A stretch of 64,000 bases of DNA from Pseudomonas jinjuensis (GTDB lineage: Bacteria; Pseudomonadota; Gammaproteobacteria; Pseudomonadales; Pseudomonadaceae). Below the pieces are notes generated by a model that saw only the letters and a list, made by a program, of their open reading frames with translations, had not been told where the DNA came from and did no database searches. The stretch lies in NCBI RefSeq assembly GCF_900103845.1, contig NZ_FNIJ01000011.1:146670-210669 (forward strand), given 5' to 3'. A program made the translations under genes and the position numbers. Shown here piece after piece: positions 45,930 to 53,844 of this stretch. Positions within the stretch are counted from its first letter, which is position 1. Every line of letters starts with the position of its first letter.

Positions 45930-47378
45930 ATGCTGAGAAAATGGCTCGCAACCTTCCATGCCGTGGCAATCCTCGCGATCGCCACCCTCCCTGTGGCTGT
46001 CGCCCAGGACCAGGGCAAGCCCGCGACGATGAGCCCTGCGGCACAGGCCCAGGCGATTTCCGAGGAGGAGATCCAGGCCATTGCCAAGGACGCCTACGTC
46101 TATGCCTACCCCCTGGTACTGACGCACCTCACCTTGCAGCAGTTGAGCAACTTCGCCGAGCCGAACGAGTCGGTCCGTGGCCCGGCCAACCGGTTCTATC
46201 ACGCTCGCGGGTTCCCGGACCCCAGCCGCAAGACCGTCATTCGCCCGAACGTCGACACCCTCTACTCGGCTGCCGTGCTCGACCTGAAGGCCGAGCCGGT
46301 GGTGCTCTCGGTACCGGCCACCGACCGCTACTTCCATCTGCCGATTCTCAGCCTGTGGACTGATGTGTTTGCCGTGCCCGGCACTCGTACTACCGGCCGG
46401 AATACGGCGCGCGATTTTCTCGTGGTCGGGCCGCAGTGGCACGGCATCGTACCGGCAGGTCTGGAGGTGATCAAAAGCCCGACCCGCTATGCGTGGATCA
46501 TCGGTCGGACCCAGACCAACGGCGTAGCCGACTACGCGAAAGCCCACGCGATCCAGGACACCTTCAAACTGGTGCCGCTCTCCGCCTGGGGTAACGGCAC
46601 GTACGTAGCGCCCAAGGGCCAGGTCGACCCGACCATCGACATGAAGACGCCGCCGCCGGCGCAGGTGAAAAAGATGGACGCGGCCACCTTCTTCGGCCGT
46701 TTCGCCGAGTTGCTGAAGGACAATCCGCCGAACCCTAACGACTACCCGATGATCCATCGCCTCGAGCGGGCGGGATTCACGGTAGGGCAGAGCTTCAACC
46801 TCGCAGCGGCGCCAGCGAGCGTCCGGCAGGCATTCGAACGCGGTTTCGCCGACGGCATGGCGCAGGTGGCGACCGAGGGCAGGAAGGCCGCCGGCATTGG
46901 TGGTCAGGGATGGATCTACACGACACGTGCAGGCGCATACGGGGTGGACTACAACTACCGCGCCGCCGTCGCCAACTTCGGTTTGGGCATGAACCTGCCG
47001 CAGGACGCGATCTATCCCTCGCTGGCGAAGGACAGCGAAGGCCAGCAACTCGATGGCAACAACCGCTACGTGTTGCACTTCGAAAAAGGCAAGCTGCCGC
47101 CGGTGGATGCCTTCTGGTCGGTGACGGCCTACGACACCGACGGCTACTTCATCCCGAACCCGCTGAAACGCCAGGCGATCGGCGACCGCGACAAGCTCGC
47201 CAGCAACGCCGACGGCTCGCTCGACCTGTATATCCAGGCAGAGTCGCCCGGAGCGGACAAGGAAGCCAACTGGCTGCCGGTCGACAAGGCACCGTTCAAC
47301 CTGCTCATGCGCCTCTATTCGCCGCGCGGGGAAATCGTCGATGGCTCCTGGACGCCGCCGGCGGTGGTACGGCAGTGA
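45930..47378 (+). CDS. DUF1254/DUF1214 exported protein
   Basis: 482-residue protein with a signal peptide (residues 1-25, ending VAVAQ). The DUF1254 domain follows (DAYVYAYPLVL near 53, RPNVDTLYSAAVLDL near 106, the conserved NVDTL signature), then the DUF1214 domain (NYRAAVANFGLGMNLPQDAIYPSL and FWSVTAYDTDGYFIPNPL). Enzymatic role not established. It lies 46 nt after the arylsulfatase, so it is co-transcribed, and is probably periplasmic. GAGAAAGGAC precedes the ATG. Confidence 0.9.
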   Translation: MLRKWLATFHAVAILAIATLPVAVAQDQGKPATMSPAAQAQAISEEEIQAIAKDAYVYAYPLVLTHLTLQQLSNFAEPNESVRGPANRFYHARGFPDPSRKTVIRPNVDTLYSAAVLDLKAEPVVLSVPATDRYFHLPILSLWTDVFAVPGTRTTGRNTARDFLVVGPQWHGIVPAGLEVIKSPTRYAWIIGRTQTNGVADYAKAHAIQDTFKLVPLSAWGNGTYVAPKGQVDPTIDMKTPPPAQVKKMDAATFFGRFAELLKDNPPNPNDYPMIHRLERAGFTVGQSFNLAAAPASVRQAFERGFADGMAQVATEGRKAAGIGGQGWIYTTRAGAYGVDYNYRAAVANFGLGMNLPQDAIYPSLAKDSEGQQLDGNNRYVLHFEKGKLPPVDAFWSVTAYDTDGYFIPNPLKRQAIGDRDKLASNADGSLDLYIQAESPGADKEANWLPVDKAPFNLLMRLYSPRGEIVDGSWTPPAVVRQ

Positions 47379-47414
47379 ATAGCCGGTGAGGTGCCTGGTC
47401 TGGGCTGGTCTCCG

Positions 47415-47535
47415 AGGGTAGAGCGCACCGTGCCTTGATTCCGCGTCCGTGGTGTCGAACGGCTACATGCCGCCGCTTACCTTCGACGGCAGGCTGGATC
47501 GGGTGACGATGGACCTGCGCGGATATCTCGTATGA
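47415..47535 (+). pseudogene. Degenerate 3' fragment of an arylsulfatase gene
   Basis: The sequence repeats the end of the arylsulfatase at 43544-45883: VERTVP, then a stop and an internal deletion, then MPPLTFDGRLDRVTMDLRGYLV against TPPFTFEGKLDRVTVDLR. The segment between (IYSLYEGQDVG) is lost. It suggests a former second sulfatase gene, mostly deleted, next to the junction with the integrated element. Confidence 0.8.
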
Positions 47536-47563
47536 AACCGGGGCCAGCAAATGGCTCCGGTTT
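47535..47563. terminator. Terminator-like hairpin
   Basis: A 12-bp stem (47535-47546 with 47552-47563) with one G-U pair, loop GCAAA; no clear T-run. It probably ends the sulfatase-DUF1254 transcript. Confidence 0.45.
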
Positions 47564-47590
47564 GAGGACAGCGTTGAGTTCGTCGTGCCG

Positions 47591-47881
47591 TCAAGCGAAC
47601 GTCGCAGGGGCGCGGGCATAGTTCACTGGGTTCATCGCGTGGTTGATGAACATGATGAGATGGTTGCCAACCTGATGTTGGTTTTGCCCACCAGCCGGAG
47701 CATTGAACAGCCGCTTCCACTTGGTCATGCCCGGCGGCATGTCGGCAACCTCGATTTCTTGTAGCAGCCGCTCGATTTGCGTGCCGCTAAAGCTAAAGCC
47801 ACGTTTGGTGTAGGCCAGAACACGGCAGGTAGAGGTAGCGTCAAGGTGCAGTGAGCTGAAAGGGGCAATCCGCGTTGCCAA
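47591..47881 (-). pseudogene. Truncated TIGR02391-like protein
   Basis: 96 residues resembling the N-terminal part of TIGR02391 proteins, a poorly understood family often found on mobile elements and near defence genes: LDATSTCRVLAYTKRGFSFSGTQIERLL, MTKWKRLFNA and GNHLIMFINHAMNPVNYA. Full-length relatives are more than twice as long. Only a TTG can serve as start, and the frame stops just before the sulfatase remnant, so the gene seems cut at the element boundary. Downstream of the antitoxin on the same strand. Function probably lost. Confidence 0.55.
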
Positions 47882-47903
47882 TGCCTGTCTTCATCGGCAG
47901 GTA

Positions 47904-48206
47904 TCAGATGATGGCCTGCAAGCCCTTGTCGGCGATGACGTTGAGCAGTTTGAGCGCCGGCCCCGTGGGGTGGGTTTCGCCTTGCTCCCACTTACGTACA
48001 GTTGAAGCCGATGTGTGCAGGTGGAGCGCGAACACTGGCTGACTGAACTTCAGCCCTTCGCGCAGACGCTTGATGTCGGCGGCACTGAACTCCCGCACCG
48101 GCGGCGGGCAGATAGCGTCGAACTCGCGCATCGTCACCTTGCTGATCGCTCCTGCTTCGTGGAGCGCAGCCAAGTCGCCACGCAGGGATTCAATGATCTT
48201 GCTCAC
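47904..48206 (-). CDS. NadS-like HTH antitoxin
   Basis: 100-residue XRE-type antitoxin. The helix-turn-helix lies in the C-terminal half (SAADIKRLREGLKFSQPVFALHLHTSASTVRKWEQGE), preceded by FDAICPPPVREF, a layout typical of NadS/HigA-2 antitoxins of RelE-type toxins. The start overlaps the toxin end by 17 nt (toxin first, antitoxin second). It should neutralise the toxin and repress the promoter through the palindrome at 48588-48606. Confidence 0.88.
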   Translation of the reverse strand: MSKIIESLRGDLAALHEAGAISKVTMREFDAICPPPVREFSAADIKRLREGLKFSQPVFALHLHTSASTVRKWEQGETHPTGPALKLLNVIADKGLQAII

Positions 48207-48573
48207 AATGCACCTCCAATAACACGCCTGACTGCAATGCTTTCAGCAAGGCTTCCGCGGACAGCTCCAGGAACACCTTGCCGGCGAATTGCAGCGCTTT
48301 CTTCTCGTCCTGCGTAATGTTCGCCTTGTCGCTTTTTGGAAACCCATGCAGGAACACATAGCGGCTACCGATTCGGGCCGACAGTAGCGTACGGTAGCCG
48401 CCACTCTTGCCGCCGCCTGCGCGCGCCACTCGTTTCTTGTAGAGGTGGCCGCCCAAGTCGGCGTCGATCAGGCCGCTTTCCATCTCCTTGACTGCCTTGC
48501 ACAAGGCAGCATCGGGCAGCTTCTCAACCTCCTGCCACCGCGCGAAATCCTTCCGCTTGAAAATGCACATCAT
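48190..48573 (-). CDS. RelE/HigB-2-type toxin (Gp49-like)
   Basis: 127-residue member of the RelE-like PF06296 group: FKRKDFARWQEVEKLPDAALCKAVKEMESGLIDADLGG, YKKRVARAGGGKSGGYRTLL (conserved basic core) and FLHGFPKSDKANI. Such toxins cut mRNA at ribosomes. The ATG-ATG at 48573 has GGAGGTAGAG upstream, whereas an earlier in-frame start has none. It is first in a two-gene operon with the NadS-like antitoxin. All core basic residues seem intact, so this TA pair, unlike the higBA remnant at 15683, is probably functional and may stabilise the element. Confidence 0.88.
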   Translation of the reverse strand: MMCIFKRKDFARWQEVEKLPDAALCKAVKEMESGLIDADLGGHLYKKRVARAGGGKSGGYRTLLSARIGSRYVFLHGFPKSDKANITQDEKKALQFAGKVFLELSAEALLKALQSGVLLEVHCEQDH

Positions 48574-48587
48574 CTCTACCTCCAAAC

Positions 48588-48606
48588 TATACCCGAAACG
48601 GGCATA
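48588..48606. promoter_or_regulatory. Toxin-antitoxin operator
   Basis: TATACCCG-AAA-CGGGCATA, an inverted repeat with one mismatch, 15 nt upstream of the toxin start; probable antitoxin binding site overlapping the promoter. Confidence 0.65.
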
Positions 48607-48705
48607 CTTTACTAACACTCAGTGCTGTCCCCTCCGGGAAGGGGGTTGATTGCCGTGACGGCAGCACGACAATCAGGGCCCGCATGGCAGGCTTCTGTCC
48701 GCTGG

Positions 48706-49908
48706 TCATAAGTCCACTGGTTCTTGCTGCCGGTGCGCACCGACAACAGACTTGCGTCGGGTCGCTACAAGCTCGGCCGCCTTGCGCACCGGGTCATCCT
48801 CGGTGTGGACGTAGCGCATGAACATCGCCACGGTCTTGTGTGCCGTCAGTGCCATGCCGACCTTGACCGGGATGCCGGAGTTGGCGATGTCGGTCGCCGA
48901 GCGGTGGCGGATGCCGTGGGTGCCGACTTTGGGCACGCCGGCGCGATCGAGGATGCGTCGCCATGCCTGGTAGTAGGAGTGGGAGCTGAGTGGCTTGTCG
49001 TGATCGAGGATGGCCGGACAGACGTAGGGCGATTTGCCGTACCGAGGCGCGTTCGTCAGCAACCGGCGGGCTTCCTTGCTCAGCGGCTTGGACATATCGC
49101 CCGTCTTGCTGTCCGGCCAGACGACCCGGCCGTTGGGCAAGTCGAGCCAATCCCACTGCAACAGCAAGATCTCTGACATACGGGCCGCGAACTCGAATTG
49201 CAACCGGACGGCCAGTAAGTAGATTGGGTGCTCCAGCCCCTCGACCTCAGCCTTGTCCAGGTAGGCGAACAGACTGACCATCTGCTCGTCGGTGATGAGG
49301 CGGGTCGAGCCTTTCTCCGGGTATTTGGGGACGTGGCGGCAAGGATTGGAACCATCAGGCCTGTAGCCCCAGAGTTCGGCCAAGTTGAACATCTTGCGAG
49401 CAAGCGATAGCACACGGTTGGCCTGAACGGGGGATTTCTCCATGCGCTTCATCAGCGCGGTGATATCGTGGCGGGTGACCTCGTGGACTTTTTTGCTGCC
49501 AAAGGCCGGGATAATGAAGCTGTCGATCTGGTACTGATAGCCGTCCTGTGTGCTCGGCTTGTTGTGCAGCTTGGAGTAGTCTTTCATGAACCGGCCACAC
49601 AGCTCCTTGACTGTCGGCGCCTTGCGAGCCTCGGCCTTGTCGTGCCCGGGATCGCCGCCGCGCCGGACTTCGGCGAGCCAATCCTGCGCCAGCGACCGTG
49701 CCTGTTCGACGGTCAGTTCGCCGAACTGGCCGAGCGCCGGCTTGCGACGCACACCGGAGTTCGTGCGGTACTGAAGCATGAATACCTTGCGGCCAGTTGG
49801 GGTAACCTTGCACAGGAAGCCCGGAACTATGGTATCCCGGAGTTCGACGTCACAGGTCTGTGCCTGAGCCGCGTCAACAACGCTTTTGGTCAGCTTGATC
49901 TTTGCCAT
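48706..49908 (-). CDS. Tyrosine integrase 1 (DUF4102-type)
   Basis: 400-residue site-specific recombinase. A DUF4102-like N-domain (about 1-90) is followed by a SAM-like core-binding domain and the catalytic domain. Active residues: Arg in FEFAARMSEILL (about 245), HGIRH box (about 335), TAHKT and the nucleophile Tyr in FMRYVHTED (about 370). AGGAG precedes the ATG. It points away from the tRNA-Leu fragment at 50086 and toward the TA pair, so it belongs to the left-hand element 47591-50139, whose left attachment site is not recognisable. Confidence 0.93.
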   Translation of the reverse strand: MAKIKLTKSVVDAAQAQTCDVELRDTIVPGFLCKVTPTGRKVFMLQYRTNSGVRRKPALGQFGELTVEQARSLAQDWLAEVRRGGDPGHDKAEARKAPTVKELCGRFMKDYSKLHNKPSTQDGYQYQIDSFIIPAFGSKKVHEVTRHDITALMKRMEKSPVQANRVLSLARKMFNLAELWGYRPDGSNPCRHVPKYPEKGSTRLITDEQMVSLFAYLDKAEVEGLEHPIYLLAVRLQFEFAARMSEILLLQWDWLDLPNGRVVWPDSKTGDMSKPLSKEARRLLTNAPRYGKSPYVCPAILDHDKPLSSHSYYQAWRRILDRAGVPKVGTHGIRHRSATDIANSGIPVKVGMALTAHKTVAMFMRYVHTEDDPVRKAAELVATRRKSVVGAHRQQEPVDL

Positions 49909-50085
49909 TTGGTGCTCCTGGAGTTCCCCGATTCCAGGAGCCGGCTAGGAGCCAAGCGAAAGAGAACCGGGGCGGTTTGCATCGCGCACCGGCCTATGAT
50001 CCAAGGCGTTGAACTTACGGAAAACCTGCTGCAGCAAGCTGTATCCAAGCCGAGGGGGCAATCGGTGCAAAACCGATGCTGTGGC

Positions 50086-50139
50086 TTAAAATCTCTCGCT
50101 CGCAAGGGCGTGCCGGTTCGAGTCCGGCTTCGGGCACCA
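50086..50139 (+). other. Attachment core: 3' half of tRNA-Leu (UAA-type anticodon loop)
   Basis: From TTAAAATCT (anticodon loop and 3' stem) through the variable arm, a complete T arm (GCCGG-TTCGAGT-CCGGC) and acceptor strand TTCGGGC-A-CCA the sequence is tRNA-Leu. The 5' half is absent: no GCCCGAA acceptor strand or D arm precedes it. It is therefore not a functional tRNA gene but an att copy left by integration at a tRNA-Leu 3' end. Confidence 0.8.
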
Positions 50140-50184
50140 TTTGACTGTTTCCGGATGTCTCTAAAAGTCTACGGAAACCCTCTA

Positions 50185-50213
50185 GGCCGGCACTTTCAGC
50201 CGGCCTTGTTGTT
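50185..50213 (+). terminator. Intrinsic terminator after the tRNA fragment
   Basis: GGCCGGC-ACTTTCA-GCCGGCC stem-loop followed by a T-rich tract. Confidence 0.75.
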
Positions 50214-50241
50214 TTTGCTTGTCTCTCCTTATCTCTGTACA

Positions 50242-50302
50242 TATTCCTATTTTAGGAATAAGAATAGGGATACGCCGGTTCGGTAAGGAGATCGTATTCC
50301 TA
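50242..50302. promoter_or_regulatory. ATTCCTA/TAGGAAT repeats in integrase 2 promoter
   Basis: TATTCCTA-TTT-TAGGAATA (50242-50260) is a perfect palindrome. GAATAGG follows at 50262-50268 and ATTCCTA returns at 50296-50302, touching the ATG. The CCTATT/AATAGG hexamer is shared with the AlpA operators at 52743-52848, hinting at AlpA control of integrase. Confidence 0.55.
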
Positions 50303-51624
50303 TGGCGCGTCCAGTTACCCCGCTGACAGACCCCAAGTGCGAGGCCGCCAAGCCTCGGGACAAGGAGTACAAGCTGTTCGACGGCCAGGGCCTGTACCTG
50401 GCGGTGAAGACCAGCGGCGCCAAGACCTGGCGCTTCAAGTTCACCCGCCCTGATGGCCGTGCCGGTCTGGCCACCTTCGGCAACTATCCCGCCCTTGGCC
50501 TCAAGGCCGCCCGAGGACGACGCGCTGCCGCGCTGGAGTTGCTGGCAGAAGGCATCGATCCCATTGAGCATGAACGGCAGGAGAGGGCGGACGCCGAGGC
50601 TGCAGCTGGTAACAGCTTCAAGAGCATCGCCCTGGACTGGCATGCGGCCGGCGCCCGCAAGTGGACGCCGGATCACGCCGCCAAGATACTGCGCCGCATG
50701 GAGCTGTACCTGTTCCCACCCCTCGGCCATCGTCCGGTGACTGATCTGAAGGTTCGTGATCTGCTGGCCCCGCTCAAGGCCGCCGAGCAACGTGACACCC
50801 TGGAGTTGGCCAGTCGGCTGCGCCAGTACATCAGCGGCGTGATGCGCTATGCCGTGCAGCATGGGCAGATCGAGACCAATCCGGCCAGCGACCTGGTTGG
50901 CGCTACCGCCACCCGCAAGGCCCAGCACCGGCCGGCGCTTGTCTTGGAGCGCTTGCCGGATCTGCTGCAGCGCCTCGATGAGTACAAGGGGCGTGCCCTG
51001 ACGCGCCTGGCAGTCTCCCTCACCCTGTTGGTGTTCATTCGTTCCAGTGAGCTGCGCTTCGCCCGTTGGGGCGAGATCGATATGGATCGCAGCCTCTGGA
51101 CGATCCCGGGCGAGCGCGATGCCATCGAGGGCGTGAAGCACTCCGAGCGAGGCGCCAAGATGCGTACTCCGCACTTGGTGCCTCTCAGTCGTCAGGCCCT
51201 TGGGTTGCTGGGGCAGGTGCACATGCTCTCGGGCCGCTACGAACTGGTATTCCCCGGCGATCACTATCACCACAAGCCGATGAGCGAGAACACCGTCAAC
51301 GCCGCTCTGCGGCGCATGGGCTACGACACCAAGATCGAAGTCTGCGGGCATGGCTTCCGGGCGATGGCGTGCTCTGCCCTGGTGGAGTCCGGGCTGTGGA
51401 GCCGGGAAGCGGTGGAGCGGCAGATGAGCCACCAGGAGCGCAACACGGTGCGGGCCGCCTACATCCACAAGGCCGAGCACCTGGAAGAGCGCCGGCTGAT
51501 GGTCCAGTGGTGGGCGGATTACCTCGATGCCAACCGCGAGCGGCACGTGACCCCCTACGACTTCGCGCACCGCTGGGAGGGTGCTAGCAACGTCGTGCCG
51601 GGCCAGTTCGGCAGGCAGGTCTGA
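50302..51624 (+). CDS. Tyrosine integrase 2 (P4-type, DUF4102 domain)
   Basis: 440-residue P4-family integrase. The N-terminal DUF4102 domain reads LTDPKCEAAKPRDKEYKLFDGQGLYLAVKTSGAKTWRFKF. Catalytic Arg is in LVFIRSSELRFARW (about 247), the H-x-x-R box is HGFRAMACSALVE (about 352), and the nucleophile Tyr is in AAYIHKAEH (about 390). P4 integrases insert at tRNA 3' ends, in agreement with the tRNA-Leu fragment 160 bp upstream. It points into the right-hand element. AAGGAG lies about 11 nt before the ATG, rather far, so other control of translation is possible. Confidence 0.93.
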   Translation: MARPVTPLTDPKCEAAKPRDKEYKLFDGQGLYLAVKTSGAKTWRFKFTRPDGRAGLATFGNYPALGLKAARGRRAAALELLAEGIDPIEHERQERADAEAAAGNSFKSIALDWHAAGARKWTPDHAAKILRRMELYLFPPLGHRPVTDLKVRDLLAPLKAAEQRDTLELASRLRQYISGVMRYAVQHGQIETNPASDLVGATATRKAQHRPALVLERLPDLLQRLDEYKGRALTRLAVSLTLLVFIRSSELRFARWGEIDMDRSLWTIPGERDAIEGVKHSERGAKMRTPHLVPLSRQALGLLGQVHMLSGRYELVFPGDHYHHKPMSENTVNAALRRMGYDTKIEVCGHGFRAMACSALVESGLWSREAVERQMSHQERNTVRAAYIHKAEHLEERRLMVQWWADYLDANRERHVTPYDFAHRWEGASNVVPGQFGRQV

Positions 51625-51783
51625 GCTGTACTTGGAGCTCTTGCGTAAACAGATATAGACTATCTGCTATCACTGTTCGGATAGCCAGTGTCCGGGCAGG
51701 GGCTAGATGGTCAATCTCGCAGGGAAGCGTTCCCCTAGCGCAGGCGGGCCGATCCGGTAAGGACAAGGATTGCTGGGGGCAGC

Positions 51784-52743
51784 ATGCGTTCTCACGACAA
51801 ACTCATGACTTTAGAAATGGCCTGCACTGCGCTGAAGCAGAAGGACGTTCGCCTCCTCGCGGCAGTAGCTGATCAGCTGTCTTCAATTCTGATCCCTGAG
51901 TCTGAGTTCAACCCGGTAACGGTTCGCTACGCCGATCAGGACCCGCTCAATCCAGAGTACCCGATCACTTATGGGGATCTTGCTCAGTACCTGAATGCTG
52001 CCACTGGACGGTATGTCCCAGTCCTGTTTGAAACGCCAGATCGTACGGTCGAGTCTTGCCGCGTGCTGGTCAATAGGGACTGGTTTGACAGGCAGGCTAC
52101 TGCTGCCAAAGAGAAGCTCGGGCTAGCCATTACGGCTCAGTCACCTGCAGCCAATCAGATTGCTAGCGTGGCGCAGTCTGCCAATGCAATACGTGGTCAT
52201 TGGGCTGAGCAGCCTGCGCCAATGAGTAGCGATGGCATCCAGAACCTCCATCTGATGCTCGCGCATCAAAATGACCAGCGAAAGGCCCAACTGGCGGCGA
52301 GTAAGGACGTCGAAGCGCGAATTCGGGCCGAGGAAAGGTTGCACCTCCTGGAGGCACAGTTGTCCGAGGCCACTGCGAAGGTTCGAGCTCTTGAGGTCGA
52401 GAATCGCGCTCTTGATCTCGAAGTGCGCACAAGCGACCGTCGTCGTCAGGACGCTGAAATCGAAAGAGATGGCTACAGGGAGAGGCTGGCGGTGTTTGCC
52501 GCCTGCTTGGACCCGCACAGCAGCGTTTACCCATCGGAGTTGGCGATTGCTTTCAAGTGCTGGTGCGACCTCACTAACAACGGAAGCCATGACCCGACCA
52601 GCTCAAGTAAACGAGGAGTCCACAAACTGGTTAACACCTGGGCGGATCAGCACTGCCCGGACCTCCTTCCAGATCAACTGAAGCGGATCAGGGCCGTTCT
52701 CAGCTGGAGAAAAAGGGGCTCTGGAGCCATTGGGTCGAAATAA
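51784..52743 (+). CDS. Hypothetical protein with coiled coil
   Basis: 319-residue protein with no recognised family. Residues about 130-245 are strongly helical (DVEARIRAEERLHLLEAQLSEATAKVRALEVENRAL) and predict a long coiled coil. The C-terminal 70 residues (CLDPHSSVYPSELAIAFKCWCDL, WADQHCPDLL) are Cys/Trp-rich and resemble a helical binding module. No signal peptide. Base composition is visibly less G+C-rich than its neighbours. GGGGGC precedes the ATG, and the first AlpA-type operator touches its stop codon. It may be an element-specific accessory or defence gene. Confidence 0.7.
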   Translation: MRSHDKLMTLEMACTALKQKDVRLLAAVADQLSSILIPESEFNPVTVRYADQDPLNPEYPITYGDLAQYLNAATGRYVPVLFETPDRTVESCRVLVNRDWFDRQATAAKEKLGLAITAQSPAANQIASVAQSANAIRGHWAEQPAPMSSDGIQNLHLMLAHQNDQRKAQLAASKDVEARIRAEERLHLLEAQLSEATAKVRALEVENRALDLEVRTSDRRRQDAEIERDGYRERLAVFAACLDPHSSVYPSELAIAFKCWCDLTNNGSHDPTSSSKRGVHKLVNTWADQHCPDLLPDQLKRIRAVLSWRKRGSGAIGSK

Positions 52744-52848
52744 ATAGGCAGCCTATTTTCGGACCCTGTGTTTTCGGGCCTTTCAGCCACATCGCCGTAC
52801 CCCAGAAGCCGGAATAGGCCGTGTATTTATTGCAATAGGCCGCCTATT
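52743..52848. promoter_or_regulatory. AATAGGC-N-GCCTATT operator array before alpA
   Basis: Perfect 15-bp palindromes at 52743-52757 (centre A) and 52834-52848 (centre C), with an imperfect copy at 52813-52827 whose right half is GTGTATT. The last two are 21 bp apart, two helical turns. They lie 59-164 bp before the AlpA start, the place for an autoregulatory operator of the element's early operon. Confidence 0.7.
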
Positions 52849-52906
52849 CGGTGGATAACTTCTTCCGCCAGTCTGTACCCGTCTCCACCAGTAACGGGAA
52901 ACAGTC

Positions 52907-53173
52907 ATGGACAATATCCGCCCCCTCCAGGCCGCCAGCGCCTCCATTCCGCAGTTCGACCCCACCACCGTCATCATCCGCATGCCGGAGCTCGAGGCCC
53001 TGACCGGCTACAAGCGTCCGACCATCTACAAGCGCCTGAAGGACGACCCCACCTTCCCGAAACCGGTTCCGCTGAGCGATAGCAGGTCGCGTGGTGCTCC
53101 GGTTGGGTGGGTGCTGGCCGAGGTACAGGAGTGGGTACGCAAGCGCATTGCCCTGCGGGGTGTCGCAGCATGA
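52907..53173 (+). CDS. alpA: AlpA-family transcriptional regulator
   Basis: 88-residue small MerR-like HTH protein: MPELEALTGYKRPTIYKRLKDDPTFPKPVPLSD, then GWVLAEVQEWVRKRIA, the complete AlpA pattern. In the CP4-57 element AlpA activates the integrase gene and excision. CGGGAAAC precedes the ATG. It is first in a long chain of overlapping genes (ATGA junctions) running to the helicase. The repeated operators upstream and similar hexamers at the integrase promoter suggest it is the element's switch. Confidence 0.9.
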   Translation: MDNIRPLQAASASIPQFDPTTVIIRMPELEALTGYKRPTIYKRLKDDPTFPKPVPLSDSRSRGAPVGWVLAEVQEWVRKRIALRGVAA

Positions 53174-53844
53174 GTGCTCGAATCATTCCTTTCGACTTCC
53201 AGGGCCGGGCTGTGACTTTCACCTCGGATGGCTGGATCAACGCAACCGAGGCGGCTGCGCGCTTTGGCAAGCGCCCGGTGGACTGGTTGCGCCTCGATGA
53301 GACTGCCGCCTATGTCGAGGTCATGGCTGGCGCCCTTGGCCTGGAGGGCAAAGTGAGCCAAAACCACTTTGGTCTGGTGCGGGCGAGCCGTGGCGGGAAA
53401 TCTCCCGGTACTTGGCTTCACCCGAAGCTGGCGGTGCGCTTCGCCCAATGGTTGGACGTTCGCTTTGCCGTCTGGTGCGACCTGAATATCGACGACCTGC
53501 TGCGCGGCGACGGCAAGCTCTGGGCGAACGCCCGGCGCGAGGCATCCATCGGCTATCGCGGCCTGTGCGATGCGCTGGCGCTGAACTGCGAGGCCCAGGG
53601 CAAGGCGCCGCAACGGCACCACTTTATCAACGAAGCCCGACTCATCAACGAAGTCATTACCGGAACCTTCTCCGGGCGTGACCGTGACCAGCTCAATGCC
53701 CACGAACTGGAGATCGTCACGCTGGTCGAGCTGCGCGATTCGGTGCTGATCGGCCAGGGCATGGCCTACGCCGACCGCAAGGGCAATCTCTTGCGCTACG
53801 TGCAGCAGTTGCTCGCCAAGCAAATCGGGGGGTATGCGGCATGA
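53170..53844 (+). CDS. KilA-N domain protein
   Basis: 224-residue phage-type DNA-binding protein. The KilA-N domain covers about 1-110: GRAVTFTSDGWINATEAAARFGKRPVDWLRLDET, then GGKSPGTWLHPKLAVRFAQWLDVRFAVWCD. The C-terminal part is of unknown function. Its ATG overlaps the AlpA stop (ATGA). Such proteins act as antirepressors or regulators in phages and satellites. Expressed with AlpA in the early operon. Confidence 0.88.
   Translation: MSARIIPFDFQGRAVTFTSDGWINATEAAARFGKRPVDWLRLDETAAYVEVMAGALGLEGKVSQNHFGLVRASRGGKSPGTWLHPKLAVRFAQWLDVRFAVWCDLNIDDLLRGDGKLWANARREASIGYRGLCDALALNCEAQGKAPQRHHFINEARLINEVITGTFSGRDRDQLNAHELEIVTLVELRDSVLIGQGMAYADRKGNLLRYVQQLLAKQIGGYAA

Larger units (their letters stand above)
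49909..50301. other. Junction between two integrase genes
   Basis: 393 bp without a gene. It contains a hairpin ATCGGT-GCAAA-ACCGAT near 50061-50077, the tRNA-Leu 3' fragment (50086-50139), a GTTTCCG/CGGAAAC inverted pair around 50147-50178, a terminator at 50185, and ATTCCTA repeats (50242-50302). The small repeats could be integrase or excisionase arm sites. Confidence 0.6.

Noticed and set aside
50052..50139. A complete tRNA-Leu gene
   Set aside because: The 3' half is perfect, but upstream sequence cannot form the acceptor 5' strand, D arm or anticodon 5' stem. It is an attachment-site fragment only.
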